DNA from: Nocardia thailandica NBRC 100428
Lineage (GTDB): Bacteria > Actinomycetota > Actinomycetes > Mycobacteriales > Mycobacteriaceae
Direction of reading: 5' to 3'
Assembly (NCBI RefSeq): GCF_000308795.1
Contig: NZ_BAGK01000176.1
Span: forward strand, 1-33,161
Length of the DNA: 33,161 nucleotides
Position numbers and translations under genes: made by a program. This document shows positions 1 through 7,786 of the stretch, in pieces; the first letter of the stretch is position 1, and each line of letters begins with the position of its first letter. The notes below the pieces were generated by a model. It was not told the origin of the DNA. It saw only the letters and a program-made list of their open reading frames with translations, and did not search any database.

Positions 1-10
1 CGCCGGAACG

Positions 11-48
11 CGAACGAGGCCGCACGGACGTCCGTGCGGCCTCGTTCG
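11..48 (-). terminator. leuB terminator hairpin
   Basis: A perfect 38-bp palindrome with 19-nt arms (11-29 and 30-48) lies about 40 nt past the leuB stop. It has no T-tract, which is usual for actinobacterial terminators. Because it is symmetric it could also stop transcription entering from the left. Confidence 0.7.
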
Positions 49-52
49 TCGT

Positions 53-95
53 CGTGTCAGACAGTCTTCGTGTCAGACAGTCGCCGCGTCAGACG
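53..95. repeat. Short tandem repeat at the leuB stop
   Basis: The 14-mer CGTGTCAGACAGTC occurs at 53-66 and again at 69-82. A third, shorter copy (CGCGTCAGAC) at 86-95 contains the leuB stop codon. The spacing is 16 and 17 bp. It looks like a local duplication of the gene end that left two extra copies of the stop context downstream. No function is evident. Confidence 0.6.
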
Positions 96-1096
96 ATGGC
101 GGCAATGCGGTCGCCGACCTCCACGGTGGAGGCGGCGCCGGTGCGCGAGGCCAGGTCCTTGGCGACCGCGGACTCGATGCGGGCGGCGGCCTCGGTGTTG
201 CCCTGGTGGTTGAGCAGCAGCGCGACCGACAGGATGGCGGCGGTCGGGTCGGCCTTGGACTGGCCCGCGATGTCGGGGGCGCTGCCGTGGACCGGCTCGA
301 ACATGCTCGGGTTGGTGCCCGAGGCGTCGATGTTGCCGGAGGCGGCCAGGCCGATCCCGCCGGAGACGGCGGCGGCGAGGTCGGTGATGATGTCGCCGAA
401 CAGGTTGTCGGTGACGATCACGTCGAAGCGGCCCGGGTCGTTGACCATGTGGATCGTGGCGGCGTCGATGTGCTGGTAGGCCGTGGTGACCTCAGGGAAC
501 TCGGTGGCGACCGCGTCCACGGTGCGCTGCCACAGCGAGCCGGCGAAGGTCAGCACGTTGTTCTTGTGCACCAGGGTCAGGTGCTTGCGGCGGGCCTGCG
601 CGGTGGCGAAGGCGTAGCGCACGACGCGCTCGATGCCGAAGCGGGTGTTGTTGGACACCTCGGTGGCGACCTCGTGCGGGGTGCCGACGCGGATCGCGCC
701 GCCGGTGCCGGTGTAGGGGCCCTCGGTGCCCTCGCGCACGACGACGAAGTCGATGTCCGGGTTGCCCGCCAGCGGGCTGGTGACGCCCGGGTACAGCTTG
801 GACGGGCGCAGGTTCACGTGGTGGTCCAGCGCGAACCGGGTGGTCAGCAGCAGACCGCGCTCGAGCACGCCCGACGGCACCGACGGATCGCCGATCGCGC
901 CGAGCAGGATGGCGTCGTGCTCCTTGAGCTCGGGCAGCACCGAGTCGGGCAGGATCTCCCCGGTGCGGTGGTAGCGGGCGGCACCCAGGTCGTAGTGGGT
1001 CTTCTCCGAGCCCGGCGCGACCACGTCGAGCACCTTGAGCGCCTCGGCGATGACCTCGGGACCGATGCCGTCACCGGGGATGACTGCGAGCTTCAT
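89..1096 (-). CDS. leuB: 3-isopropylmalate dehydrogenase
   Basis: Oxidises and decarboxylates 3-isopropylmalate to 2-ketoisocaproate with NAD+, the penultimate step of leucine synthesis in the cytoplasm. The 335-residue product starts [15 protein letters not shown], as the family does. It carries the isopropylmalate/isocitrate dehydrogenase signature ([17 protein letters not shown]) and the C-terminal [10 protein letters not shown] loop that contacts the cofactor. The frame stays open upstream to 1204, but that extension does not resemble the family. The ATG at 1096 has a GGAG about 11 nt before it, so that start was chosen. It lies downstream of serA on the same strand, the order I recall from mycobacteria, but 640 bp away, so it may have its own promoter. 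A TAATGT at 1241-1246 (minus strand) is one weak -10 candidate. Confidence 0.97.
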   Translation of the reverse strand: MKLAVIPGDGIGPEVIAEALKVLDVVAPGSEKTHYDLGAARYHRTGEILPDSVLPELKEHDAILLGAIGDPSVPSGVLERGLLLTTRFALDHHVNLRPSKLYPGVTSPLAGNPDIDFVVVREGTEGPYTGTGGAIRVGTPHEVATEVSNNTRFGIERVVRYAFATAQARRKHLTLVHKNNVLTFAGSLWQRTVDAVATEFPEVTTAYQHIDAATIHMVNDPGRFDVIVTDNLFGDIITDLAAAVSGGIGLAASGNIDASGTNPSMFEPVHGSAPDIAGQSKADPTAAILSVALLLNHQGNTEAAARIESAVAKDLASRTGAASTVEVGDRIAAIV

Positions 1097-1449
1097 AGGT
1101 TTGCGAACTCCATTCGGATTCAGTTGAGGACGGCCGCGCCGGAGAACATCCGGCCCGTTCCGGTGACGGCTGCGAGCGAAGACGTCCAGCCCGTCGTAGG
1201 CCACGGCCGCGCCGGCGGTTCCCGTGGCATCCGCACAGTGACATTACGCACCCCCCGCACGGGCCGGGAGCCCGGTGTCCCACTGCCCGGACCGGCGCGC
1301 CGCGCGACCGCGGGACGATGTCTCCCCCGCCGCCGCGACGGCATCGTGGCGTGCGCGGCGTCCCACCCAACATTTCGCAACGCACGGCCGCAGAGGGCCC
1401 GCTCCCGCTACGTCGCCGAGACCGCCCGACCCGGTCCGAGCCGCAAGCG

Positions 1450-1599
1450 GCCCGCCCCGCACCGAGCACCGTGACCCGCCACCCCGAGGCCGACCTCGAG
1501 AAGGCCCGCCCCGCACCAGGCACCGAGACCGCGCCCCCAGAGGCCGAACTCGAAGCCCGCCCGCACCGGGAACCGAGACCCGGGGCCGACCTCGAGGAG
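1450..1599. repeat. Three imperfect tandem repeats of 54, 51 and 45 bp
   Basis: Units begin at 1450, 1504 and 1555. Each opens with GCCCGCCC and closes with a version of GAGGCCGACCTCGAG or GGGGCCGACCTCGAG. All three unit lengths are multiples of three, so a frame would be kept across them. On the plus strand the units read ARPAPSTVTRHPEADLEK, ARPAPGTETAPPEAELE and ARPHREPRPGADLEE. I still do not call a gene: there is no ribosome binding site and no known domain. Confidence 0.65.
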
Positions 1600-1619
1600 G
1601 GCCGCACGCGCAGCGTGCG

Positions 1620-1709
1620 TCGCGGCCGCTTCGACGACAAGCGGGGCGAGACCATGCGCCGAAGGCGCGAGTTTCGCCCCGCTTGTCGTCGGGGCCCGAA
1701 GGGCCGCGA
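1620..1709 (-). terminator. Large nested inverted repeat after serA
   Basis: An 18-bp perfect inverted repeat (1632-1649 with 1674-1691) encloses a smaller hairpin, GCGCC-gaa-GGCGC (1656-1668). It is flanked by outer 8-bp arms (TCGCGGCC 1620-1627 with GGCCGCGA 1702-1709). It starts 27 nt beyond the serA stop, so it probably ends serA transcription. Its size and nesting go beyond a simple terminator and could mark a dispersed palindromic element. Confidence 0.6.
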
Positions 1710-1735
1710 CTCGAGCGCGCCAGCGCTCCGACAAC

Positions 1736-3334
1736 TCAGCTCAGGTCGACCAGCACGACCTTGGCGGCGCCGACGGCCTCGGCGATCGCGGTCTGCACCT
1801 CGGCCGGGACCTCGGTGTTGACGCGCAGGATGACGGTGGCGCCTTCGGCGTCGACGTCCTGGCTCAGCTGCGCGGCGAGGATGTCGACCTCGGCCTCGCC
1901 GAGCTTGGTGCCGATCTTGCCCAGGGCGCCCGGCTTGTCCTCGTAGTTGAGGACGGCCAGGTTGAGGCCCTCGGCGCGCATGTCGTAGTTGCGGCCGTTG
2001 ATGTTGACGATCTTCTCGACCTGCTGCGGTTCGGTCAGGGTGCCCGCCACGTTCAGGGTGCTGCCGTCGCCGAACACGGCGCGCAGGTCGACGACGCTGC
2101 GGTGGTTCGGGCTCTCGGTGGCGGTGGTGACCTCGGCGGTGATGCCGCGCTCCTTGGCCAGCGCCGGGGCGTTGACGAAGGTGACCTGGTCCTCGACCAG
2201 GGCGGAGAAGACGCCGCGCAGGGCCGACAGCTCGAGCACCGCGACGTCCTGGGCGGCCAGCTCGCCGCGGACCTGGACCTCGAGGCTGACGGGCAGCTCG
2301 CTGGCGATGGCGCCGAGCAGGGCGCCCTGCTTGCGGACCACGTCCAGCCAGGGGGCGACCTCGTCGTTGACGGCGCCGCCGGTGACGTTGACCGCGCCGG
2401 GCACGAACTCGCCGGCCAGGGCGAGCAGCACCGACTTGGCGACGTCGGTGCCCGCGCGGTCCTGGGCCTCGGAGGTGGAGGCGCCCAGGTGCGGGGTGAC
2501 GACGACCTGCGGCAGGTCGAACAGCGGGCTGTCGGTGCAGGGCTCGGTCTCGAACACGTCGAGGCCCGCGGCGCGCACGTGGCCGGACTTGATCGAGTCG
2601 GCCAGGGCCTGCTCGTCGATGAGGCCGCCGCGCGCGGCGTTGACGATGACGACGCCCGGCTTGGTGAGCGCCAGCTTCTCGGCCGAGAGCAGGCCCTTGG
2701 TCTCGGGGGTCTTGGGCAGGTGCACCGAGATGAAGTCGGCGCGCTGCAGGACCTCGTCGAGGGTGAGCAACTCGATGCCCAGCTGGGCGGCCTTGGCCGG
2801 CGACACGTAGGGGTCGTAGGCGACGATCTTGGTCTCGAACGCGGCGAGGCGGGCGGCGAACAGCTGGCCGATGCGGCCGAGGCCGATGACGCCGACGGTC
2901 TTGTCGAAGATCTCGACGCCGTTGAACTTGCTGCGCTGCCAGGTCTTCTCGCGCAGGGTGGCGTCGGCGGCCGGGATCTGGCGGGCGGCGGCGAGCAGCA
3001 GGGTGACCGCGTGCTCGGCGGCGGTGTGGATGTTGGAGGTCGGCGCGTTGACGACCATGACGCCGCGCTCGGTCGCGGCGGGCACGTCGACGTTGTCGAG
3101 GCCGACGCCGGCGCGGGCGACGATCTTCAGGTTCTTGCCCGCGTCGAGCACCTCGGCATCGACGGTGGTCGCCGACCGGACCAGGATGGCGTCGGCCTCC
3201 GGCACCGCGGCGAGCAGGGCCGGACGGTCGGGACCGTCCACCCAGCGGACCTCGACGCCGTCACCGAGCGCGTCGACGGTCGACTGGGCGAGCTTGTCGG
3301 CGATCAGAACAACGGGGCGCCCTGCTTGGCTCAC
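1736..3334 (-). CDS. serA: D-3-phosphoglycerate dehydrogenase
   Basis: Oxidises 3-phosphoglycerate to 3-phosphohydroxypyruvate with NAD+, the first step of the phosphorylated serine pathway. The 532-residue product is close to the long mycobacterial form. It has a catalytic domain split by a Rossmann fold (GLGRIG at residues 151-156). Catalytic positions are Arg235 in NAARGGLID, Glu264 in FETEP and His282 in TPHLGAST. A long intervening regulatory domain and a C-terminal ACT domain (about the last 75 residues) follow; the ACT domain is where serine feedback acts in the family. The start is the GTG at 3334, preceded by AGGAG at 9 nt. An in-frame extension to 3451 is not family-like and runs through the leader hairpin. 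Confidence 0.97.
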   Translation of the reverse strand: MSQAGRPVVLIADKLAQSTVDALGDGVEVRWVDGPDRPALLAAVPEADAILVRSATTVDAEVLDAGKNLKIVARAGVGLDNVDVPAATERGVMVVNAPTSNIHTAAEHAVTLLLAAARQIPAADATLREKTWQRSKFNGVEIFDKTVGVIGLGRIGQLFAARLAAFETKIVAYDPYVSPAKAAQLGIELLTLDEVLQRADFISVHLPKTPETKGLLSAEKLALTKPGVVIVNAARGGLIDEQALADSIKSGHVRAAGLDVFETEPCTDSPLFDLPQVVVTPHLGASTSEAQDRAGTDVAKSVLLALAGEFVPGAVNVTGGAVNDEVAPWLDVVRKQGALLGAIASELPVSLEVQVRGELAAQDVAVLELSALRGVFSALVEDQVTFVNAPALAKERGITAEVTTATESPNHRSVVDLRAVFGDGSTLNVAGTLTEPQQVEKIVNINGRNYDMRAEGLNLAVLNYEDKPGALGKIGTKLGEAEVDILAAQLSQDVDAEGATVILRVNTEVPAEVQTAIAEAVGAAKVVLVDLS

Positions 3335-3438
3335 TGTGGGGTACTCCTGGAAGAGAGGGGATCGGCGGTTTTCGCCGCCAAGGATAGTCGGCGCAGGTGC
3401 GGGCGGTGGAACCGGCCGCCGGACAGCGTCGAAGAGGA

Positions 3439-3471
3439 GACCCCGCGCCACCGGGGGAGTGACGCGGGGTC
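3439..3471 (-). promoter_or_regulatory. serA leader hairpin, possible attenuator
   Basis: A 9-bp perfect stem (GACCCCGCG 3439-3447 with CGCGGGGTC 3463-3471) has a 15-nt loop and lies 105 nt before the serA start. Just upstream on the same strand is a short frame reading MNGSPVGMATGC (3492-3530). Together they resemble an attenuator layout, but there is no T-tract and the frame has a weak ribosome binding site. Function is inference only. Confidence 0.35.
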
Positions 3472-4159
3472 CGCAGGTTGTGTCGGTGATGTCAGCAGCC
3501 GGTCGCCATGCCGACGGGGCTGCCGTTCATCGGCTCTTCGCAATCAGCGCCCAATCGGTGTCCTCTCCACATTCGGGCCCGGTCCGCCGCCGGATCGGGA
3601 CGACTCGCAAACACGACGCAAACGAGGTTATGCCCCTCGCCGTGCGCGCGGAAGACACTCGACGATTCCGATATCCACGGACCGCCCATTTCGGCCCATC
3701 GAGACCGGAAAGATGCCTTCGACGTGGCGATGTTCCGGTCTCGTTACCGCCGCCGACGCCCGCGAGACCGAGACGATACCGGTCGCCGCCACGGTCATTT
3801 CCCCGGCGAAAGACCCCGGCCCCGACCGCCGCCGCGCGATGTCCGGTAGCCGCCTTTCCTGTCCGCTATTTCCGCGCGACCGATCGGTTCCCGACGATCC
3901 CGGGTGCGCCCGGGAAAGCGGCCTCCCTGTCGTCACCGCACGCTTCCGCGCACGATTCCCGCTTCGACGGATGCGGCCCCGGCGCCGCGGTGGCGCCCGC
4001 GCACGTGCCGACCCTGATGGAGGGCTGCGCGCTGTCCGTGGATCCCGGCGGCGGTGGCCGAACTCACGGCGCTGAAGCCCCGAACCCGCGAGAGGAGCTC
4101 CGGGACCGTGCCCGCGCAGTTCTTCCGAACCCGCGACCCCGACCTCCCCCGGACGCAGC

Positions 4160-4190
4160 GAGGCCCCGCACCGATCCGGTGCGGGGCCTC
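4160..4190 (-). terminator. cspA terminator
   Basis: A perfect 14-bp stem (GAGGCCCCGCACCG 4160-4173 with its complement 4177-4190) has a 3-nt loop. It sits 19 nt past the cspA stop. Confidence 0.85.
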
Positions 4191-4208
4191 ACAAGTCTCT
4201 GGTGAGAA

Positions 4209-4412
4209 CTAGATGACGCGGACGTCCTGGGCCTGCGGGCCCTTCTGGCCCTGGCCGATCTCGAACTCCACGCGCTGACCCTCATCGAGGGAGCGGAAAC
4301 CCGAGCCGCTCACAGCCGAGTAATGCACGAAGACGTCGGGACCGCCGCCGTCCTGCGCGATGAAGCCGAAGCCCTTCTCGCTGTTGAACCACTTCACAAT
4401 GCCTTGAGCCAT
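4209..4412 (-). CDS. cspA: Cold-shock domain protein, CspA family
   Basis: A 67-residue single cold-shock domain, an OB-fold protein that binds single-stranded RNA and DNA and is expected to melt mRNA structure. RNP1 is intact (KGFGFI) and so is RNP2 (VFVHY). The start [18 protein letters not shown] is canonical. The ATG at 4412 has GAAGG about 7 nt upstream. A second ATG five nt upstream of it opens an overlapping 7-codon frame (MKWLKAL). A structured leader (GGGGT/ACCCC stem near 4436-4460) precedes the gene, and a strong terminator follows. It is divergent from the MHYT gene. Confidence 0.95.
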   Translation of the reverse strand: MAQGIVKWFNSEKGFGFIAQDGGGPDVFVHYSAVSGSGFRSLDEGQRVEFEIGQGQKGPQAQDVRVI

Positions 4413-4895
4413 TTCATACCTTCTGTTGACGAGCCGGGGTCGCCTAGGTGATCAACCCCGTTCTCGTTGCTTAACGATGCCATGGTGCGATCAGTTCCTC
4501 CACACCGGGCCCCGCCGACTGTGAGGTATCTGACCCGGACATCCAGCGGTGACATCAGCCGCGATCGCCCGCGACCACCCGTACAACGCCGGGACGGTTC
4601 GCCGGAGTTCCCGCGCGGTCCGGTCTTTTCACACAGCGCGGGTGCCGGTGACCTTGTTTCCGGGCACAAACCCGGCGCGGCCTGCGCGGATGCCGGAAGT
4701 GTGCCGGACGGTTTGCCACCGGGATGCTGCCGTTCGGGAACAATACCGGCCGCCGTCCCGGTACACCCCCCGGGCGCGGGGTGTCAGCCAGGCTAGACAA
4801 TTTGCAGCATTCTGTTACGACAAATTCCTCACCAGCGTAGTTTCCGGTTTCCAGGGCCTCCGGCCCGGTACCGGCTATCTCCCGAGGAGTAGAGC
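4413..4895. other. cspA / MHYT divergent spacer
   Basis: This 483-bp region holds the cspA leader and both promoters. A 7-bp hairpin, ACACCCC (4763-4769) with GGGGTGT (4778-4784), lies about 110 bp before the MHYT gene. A weak promoter-like pair, TAGACA at 4794-4799 and TTACGA at 4816-4821, points towards that gene. No coding frame here looks like a real protein. Confidence 0.45.
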
Positions 4896-5684
4896 GTGTT
4901 GCAGATCGACCACTTCACCTACGGCTGGACGACCCCGTTGCCGGCGTATCTGATGTCGGTGCTCGGTTCGATGCTGGCGCTACGTTTCATGGTTCGCTCG
5001 CGCGCCGCGCAGGGACACGGCGGCTGGCTGACCGCCGCGGCCGTCGCGCTCGGCGGCACCGGCATCTGGGTGATGCATTTCATCGCGATGCTCGGCTTCT
5101 CCATCCACGGCTCCACCATCCGCTACAACATCCCCATCACCCTGTGCAGCGCCGCCATCGCCATCGCCGTGGTCTGGCTGGGGCTGTCGATCGTGGTCAA
5201 ACGCGACCACGACACCGCCGCCCTGCCCGTCGGCGGGGCCATCACCGGCCTCGGGGTGGCGGGCATGCACTACGCGGGCATGTACGCGATGAAGACCGAC
5301 GTCGCCGTGACCTACGACCCCCTGCTGGTCGCCCTGTCGCTGCTGATCGCCGTCGTCGCCGCCACCGCCGCCCTGTGGTTCGCCCTGCACATCCACGGCC
5401 TGCTCGCCACCATCGGCGCCGCGCTGATCATGGGCGTGGCCGTCACCGGCATGCACTACACGGCGATGTTCGCCATGGCCGCGCACCCCGACTCCGCCGC
5501 CCACGCGGCAGGCGCCAGCGCGGGCCAGCTGCTGACCCCGCTGATCATCGGCATCAGCATGGTCACGCTCGTCCTGCTGATGCAGGTCGGCATCACCGAA
5601 GCCGAGGACCCCAGCCTCGCCCGCCCCGTCACCGGTCAGCGAGCCAGCCGCTACTGGCACAGCACCCGCAACGCCGCCCGCTGA
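4896..5684 (+). CDS. MHYT-domain integral membrane protein
   Basis: A 262-residue membrane protein of about seven helices. It has the three MHYT repeats: MHFIAML, MHYAGMYAM and MHYTAMFAM, each near the outer face of a helix. The MHYT domain is a predicted sensor of O2, CO or NO through bound metal, usually copper; that role comes from the family and is not proven here. Most characterised MHYT proteins are fused to GGDEF/EAL or kinase domains. This one ends in a short hydrophilic tail with no output domain, so any signal must pass to a partner. The GTG at 4896 has GAGGAG 6 nt upstream. The next gene starts 36 bp downstream on the same strand and may be co-transcribed. Confidence 0.9.
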   Translation: MLQIDHFTYGWTTPLPAYLMSVLGSMLALRFMVRSRAAQGHGGWLTAAAVALGGTGIWVMHFIAMLGFSIHGSTIRYNIPITLCSAAIAIAVVWLGLSIVVKRDHDTAALPVGGAITGLGVAGMHYAGMYAMKTDVAVTYDPLLVALSLLIAVVAATAALWFALHIHGLLATIGAALIMGVAVTGMHYTAMFAMAAHPDSAAHAAGASAGQLLTPLIIGISMVTLVLLMQVGITEAEDPSLARPVTGQRASRYWHSTRNAAR

Positions 5685-5720
5685 CCCGTACCCAGAAGTA
5701 GTACCGGCGAATCGCGAAAC

Positions 5721-7427
5721 GTGTCACACCGGATCGCTAATCTTCTTGCGGCAGAAGCGGTCACGGCCGCGCACGAGCATCACGAGAACGGTCGGCACCT
5801 GGTGAAACTGGTCAAGGGCGGCAATGCCCAGATCTCCGCGTCCACTGTCACGGCGGTCCTGCGGTGGGGCGCGGGCCGGGAGGTCGACCCGCAGGCGCTG
5901 CTCCTCGGCCCGTCGGGCCGGATCCGCTCGGACGACGACTTCGTCTTCTTCAACGCCCCCGAGCACCCCTCCGGCACCGTGCGGCTGGTCGACTCCGGCG
6001 CGGGCAGTGCCACCGTGCACCTCGCGCTGGCCACGGTCGAGCCCGGCGTCGACCGGATCGTCCTCACCGGGTCGGTCGAGGCGGGCACGTTCCAGGAGAT
6101 CCCCGACCTCGTCCTCACGGTCCGCGAGGACACCGGCGCCCCGATCACCGTCGAGCTGTCGCAGCCGGAGCCCGTCTCCGCCATCGTCTTCGGCGAGTTC
6201 TACCGCCGCGCGGGCGGCTGGAAGTTCCGCAATGTCGGGCAGGGATGGAACAGCGGCCTGCGCGGCCTCGCCGAAGAGTTCGGTGTGACGGTCGACGACG
6301 AGCGGCCCACGGCCGCCGAGCCGCCGGCCTCGCCCGCGCCCGCGTCGCCCGCGCGCGAACCCGGCTGGTATCCCGACGAATCGGCGGCCGGGACGCTGCG
6401 GTGGTGGAGCGGCGCCGCGTGGTCGGCCGACACCCGGCCGTCGGTCGCCCCGGGCCGGGGGCTGTGCACCCGGTGCGGCAGGCCGGTCCGGGCCCAGGCG
6501 TTCGGCCGGGTCAGCCCGTGCCGGTGGTGCGAGAACGACGTGTCGGCGTTCCTGCGGACCTGGCACGACCGGGCCTGGCAGGTCCTGATCACCACCGGGC
6601 CGACCGGCCCCGCCTGGGACGAGCTGTGGGTGAGCCTGCGCTTCCAGCAGATCGCCGACAGCACCGCGCGCGAGGCGCTGCGCCCCCTGGCCATGGCCTA
6701 CGTCGAGCGCCTCGTCGCCTTCGCCTTCGCCGACGGCGAGATCGACGAACCGGAGATCGAGACCTTCGAGGCCACCGTGCGCGTCCTGGAGCGCGCCGCC
6801 GACCTCGCGCCTGCTGCCGCCCACCTGGGGCAGTTGCGCGAACGCATGCGCCGCGGCCGGAGCCTGACCCGGGTCCGGTCGGGCGATCTGCCCCGGATCC
6901 AGAGTTCGAGCCTGCACCTGGAGGCCGACGAGATCCTCTACCTGGAAGCCGATGCCCGGCAGGTCAAATACCTCGCGAGCGGCCCGCGCGTCACGCCGGG
7001 CCGGCTCATCGGGTCGAGCAAGAAGCTCCGGTTCGTCGGCAACGGCGCGGGCATGGAGCTCCCCTGGGCCAAGGTCGTCTCGGTGACCAGCGAGTACGGC
7101 AATGTCGTCGTCGCGGCGACGACCGCGCGGGGCGGCGGCACGTTCGCGGTGAGCGACGCGGAGTACGCCGCCGCCGTCCTCGAAGGCGCCCTGCGGGTGG
7201 CCAAGCGGCTGGTCCTCGCGCCGGGACAGCGCGACACCCGCTCGATTCCGCAGCACATCAAGACGGAGGTGTGGCAGCGCGACGGCGGCAAGTGCTGCCA
7301 GTGCGGCGACCGGAACTACCTCGAGTTCGACCACATCATCCCGTTCAGCCAGGGCGGCGCGACCAGCGCGGCGAACCTGCAGATCCTGTGCAGGCGTTGC
7401 AATCTCGCCAAGGGCGCCCGGATCTGA
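5721..7427 (+). CDS. TerD / DUF2510 / Zn-ribbon / TerB-like / PH-like / HNH fusion protein
   Basis: A 568-residue multidomain protein. Residues about 28-190 form a TerD-type domain, with the hallmark acidic stretch SDDDFVFFN (putative Ca2+ ligands D71-D73) and WKFRNVGQGW. A Pro/Ala linker follows, then a DUF2510-like GWYPDE...W module (214-240) and a four-Cys zinc ribbon (C249, C252, C267, C270). A helical region (about 275-375) contains FADGEIDEPEIE, like TerB-family proteins. A PH-like beta region (about 395-500) ends in a C-terminal HNH nuclease (WQRDGGKCCQCG, FDHI, N552, C557, C560). All HNH key residues are present, so DNA cleavage is plausible. TerD and TerB belong to the Ter stress-response network. 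The GTG at 5721 has no clear ribosome binding site; an in-frame GTG at 5802 is the alternative and would begin at the usual TerD N-terminus. The target is unknown. Confidence 0.85.
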   Translation: MSHRIANLLAAEAVTAAHEHHENGRHLVKLVKGGNAQISASTVTAVLRWGAGREVDPQALLLGPSGRIRSDDDFVFFNAPEHPSGTVRLVDSGAGSATVHLALATVEPGVDRIVLTGSVEAGTFQEIPDLVLTVREDTGAPITVELSQPEPVSAIVFGEFYRRAGGWKFRNVGQGWNSGLRGLAEEFGVTVDDERPTAAEPPASPAPASPAREPGWYPDESAAGTLRWWSGAAWSADTRPSVAPGRGLCTRCGRPVRAQAFGRVSPCRWCENDVSAFLRTWHDRAWQVLITTGPTGPAWDELWVSLRFQQIADSTAREALRPLAMAYVERLVAFAFADGEIDEPEIETFEATVRVLERAADLAPAAAHLGQLRERMRRGRSLTRVRSGDLPRIQSSSLHLEADEILYLEADARQVKYLASGPRVTPGRLIGSSKKLRFVGNGAGMELPWAKVVSVTSEYGNVVVAATTARGGGTFAVSDAEYAAAVLEGALRVAKRLVLAPGQRDTRSIPQHIKTEVWQRDGGKCCQCGDRNYLEFDHIIPFSQGGATSAANLQILCRRCNLAKGARI

Positions 7428-7435
7428 CCGCCGCG

Positions 7436-7459
7436 TCGCCCGGGTTCACGCCCGGGCGA
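7436..7459. terminator. Bidirectional terminator between TerD-HNH and the second csp gene
   Basis: A 9-bp perfect stem (TCGCCCGGG 7436-7444 with CCCGGGCGA 7451-7459) and 6-nt loop lie between two convergent stop codons. Confidence 0.7.
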
Positions 7460-7485
7460 GTACACCCGGCCGTCGGTTCCGCGGG

Positions 7486-7695
7486 CTACCGCCGCGCCAG
7501 CCGCACGCCCACCGCCTCGGGACCCGATTTCGCTTCCCGCACATCGAATTCCACCCACTGACCCTCTTCGAGCGTCCGGAACCCTTCGCCCACGAGCTCG
7601 GTGTAGACGACGAACACGTCCGGCCCGCCGCCGTCCACGGCGATGAACCCGAATCCCTTCCGCACGTCGAACCATCGCACCCAGCCACGCGCCAT
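7486..7695 (-). CDS. Divergent cold-shock domain protein
   Basis: A 69-residue cold-shock domain beginning MARGWVRWFDVRKGFGFI. RNP1 (KGFGFI) is intact. RNP2 reads VFVVY instead of VFVHY, so the conserved nucleic-acid-stacking His is Val. The usual KWFN is RWFD, and the C-terminal half (EEGQWVEFDVREAKSGPEA) is also divergent. It probably still binds nucleic acid with altered affinity. The ATG at 7695 has AGGAGAGG upstream. A longer frame to 7719 would place that ribosome binding site inside the gene and was rejected. The gene converges on the TerD-HNH gene. Confidence 0.88.
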   Translation of the reverse strand: MARGWVRWFDVRKGFGFIAVDGGGPDVFVVYTELVGEGFRTLEEGQWVEFDVREAKSGPEAVGVRLARR

Positions 7696-7743
7696 CCGCA
7701 AACCTCTCCTGACCGCCAACCGACGCCGGTAATGGTCCCATGT

Positions 7744-7771
7744 CCCGGGCCGGGCGCACGCCCGTCCCGGG
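7744..7771 (-). terminator. Terminator after the LppP/LprE-type lipoprotein gene
   Basis: An inner CGGGCG-ca-CGCCCG hairpin (7751-7764) is flanked by CCCGGG arms (7744-7749 and 7766-7771) with one mismatch. It begins 16 nt past the lipoprotein stop and precedes the second csp gene. Confidence 0.6.
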
Positions 7772-7786
7772 TAATCGGGACCCGGC

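Larger units (their letters stand above)
1097..1735. other. serA-leuB intergenic spacer, no gene supported
   Basis: Frames are open on both strands, but their products are Arg/Pro/Ala-rich with no recognisable domain, as expected from very high GC. The spacer holds three imperfect tandem repeats (1450-1599), a 7-bp hairpin (1603-1619), a long nested inverted repeat next to the serA stop (1620-1709) and a 6-bp hairpin (1713-1728). Confidence 0.6.
3335..4208. other. serA upstream spacer, no gene supported
   Basis: This 874-bp stretch lies between the serA start and the cspA stop. Its composition is a little less GC-skewed than the genes, and no frame shows family-like sequence. It holds the serA leader hairpin (3439-3471), a possible 12-codon leader frame (3492-3530, minus) and the cspA terminator (4160-4190). 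The serA promoter should be here, but I see no convincing -35/-10 pair. Confidence 0.55.

Noticed and set aside
1120..1149. Nine-codon frame MFSGAAVLN just before leuB, as a leucine leader peptide
   Set aside because: Only one Leu and one Val, a weak ribosome binding site, and no terminator hairpin between it and leuB.
1275..1946. Long plus-strand open frames across the serA-leuB spacer
   Set aside because: They run into the antisense of serA, are Arg/Pro-rich with no domain, and lack ribosome binding sites; high GC keeps such frames open by chance.
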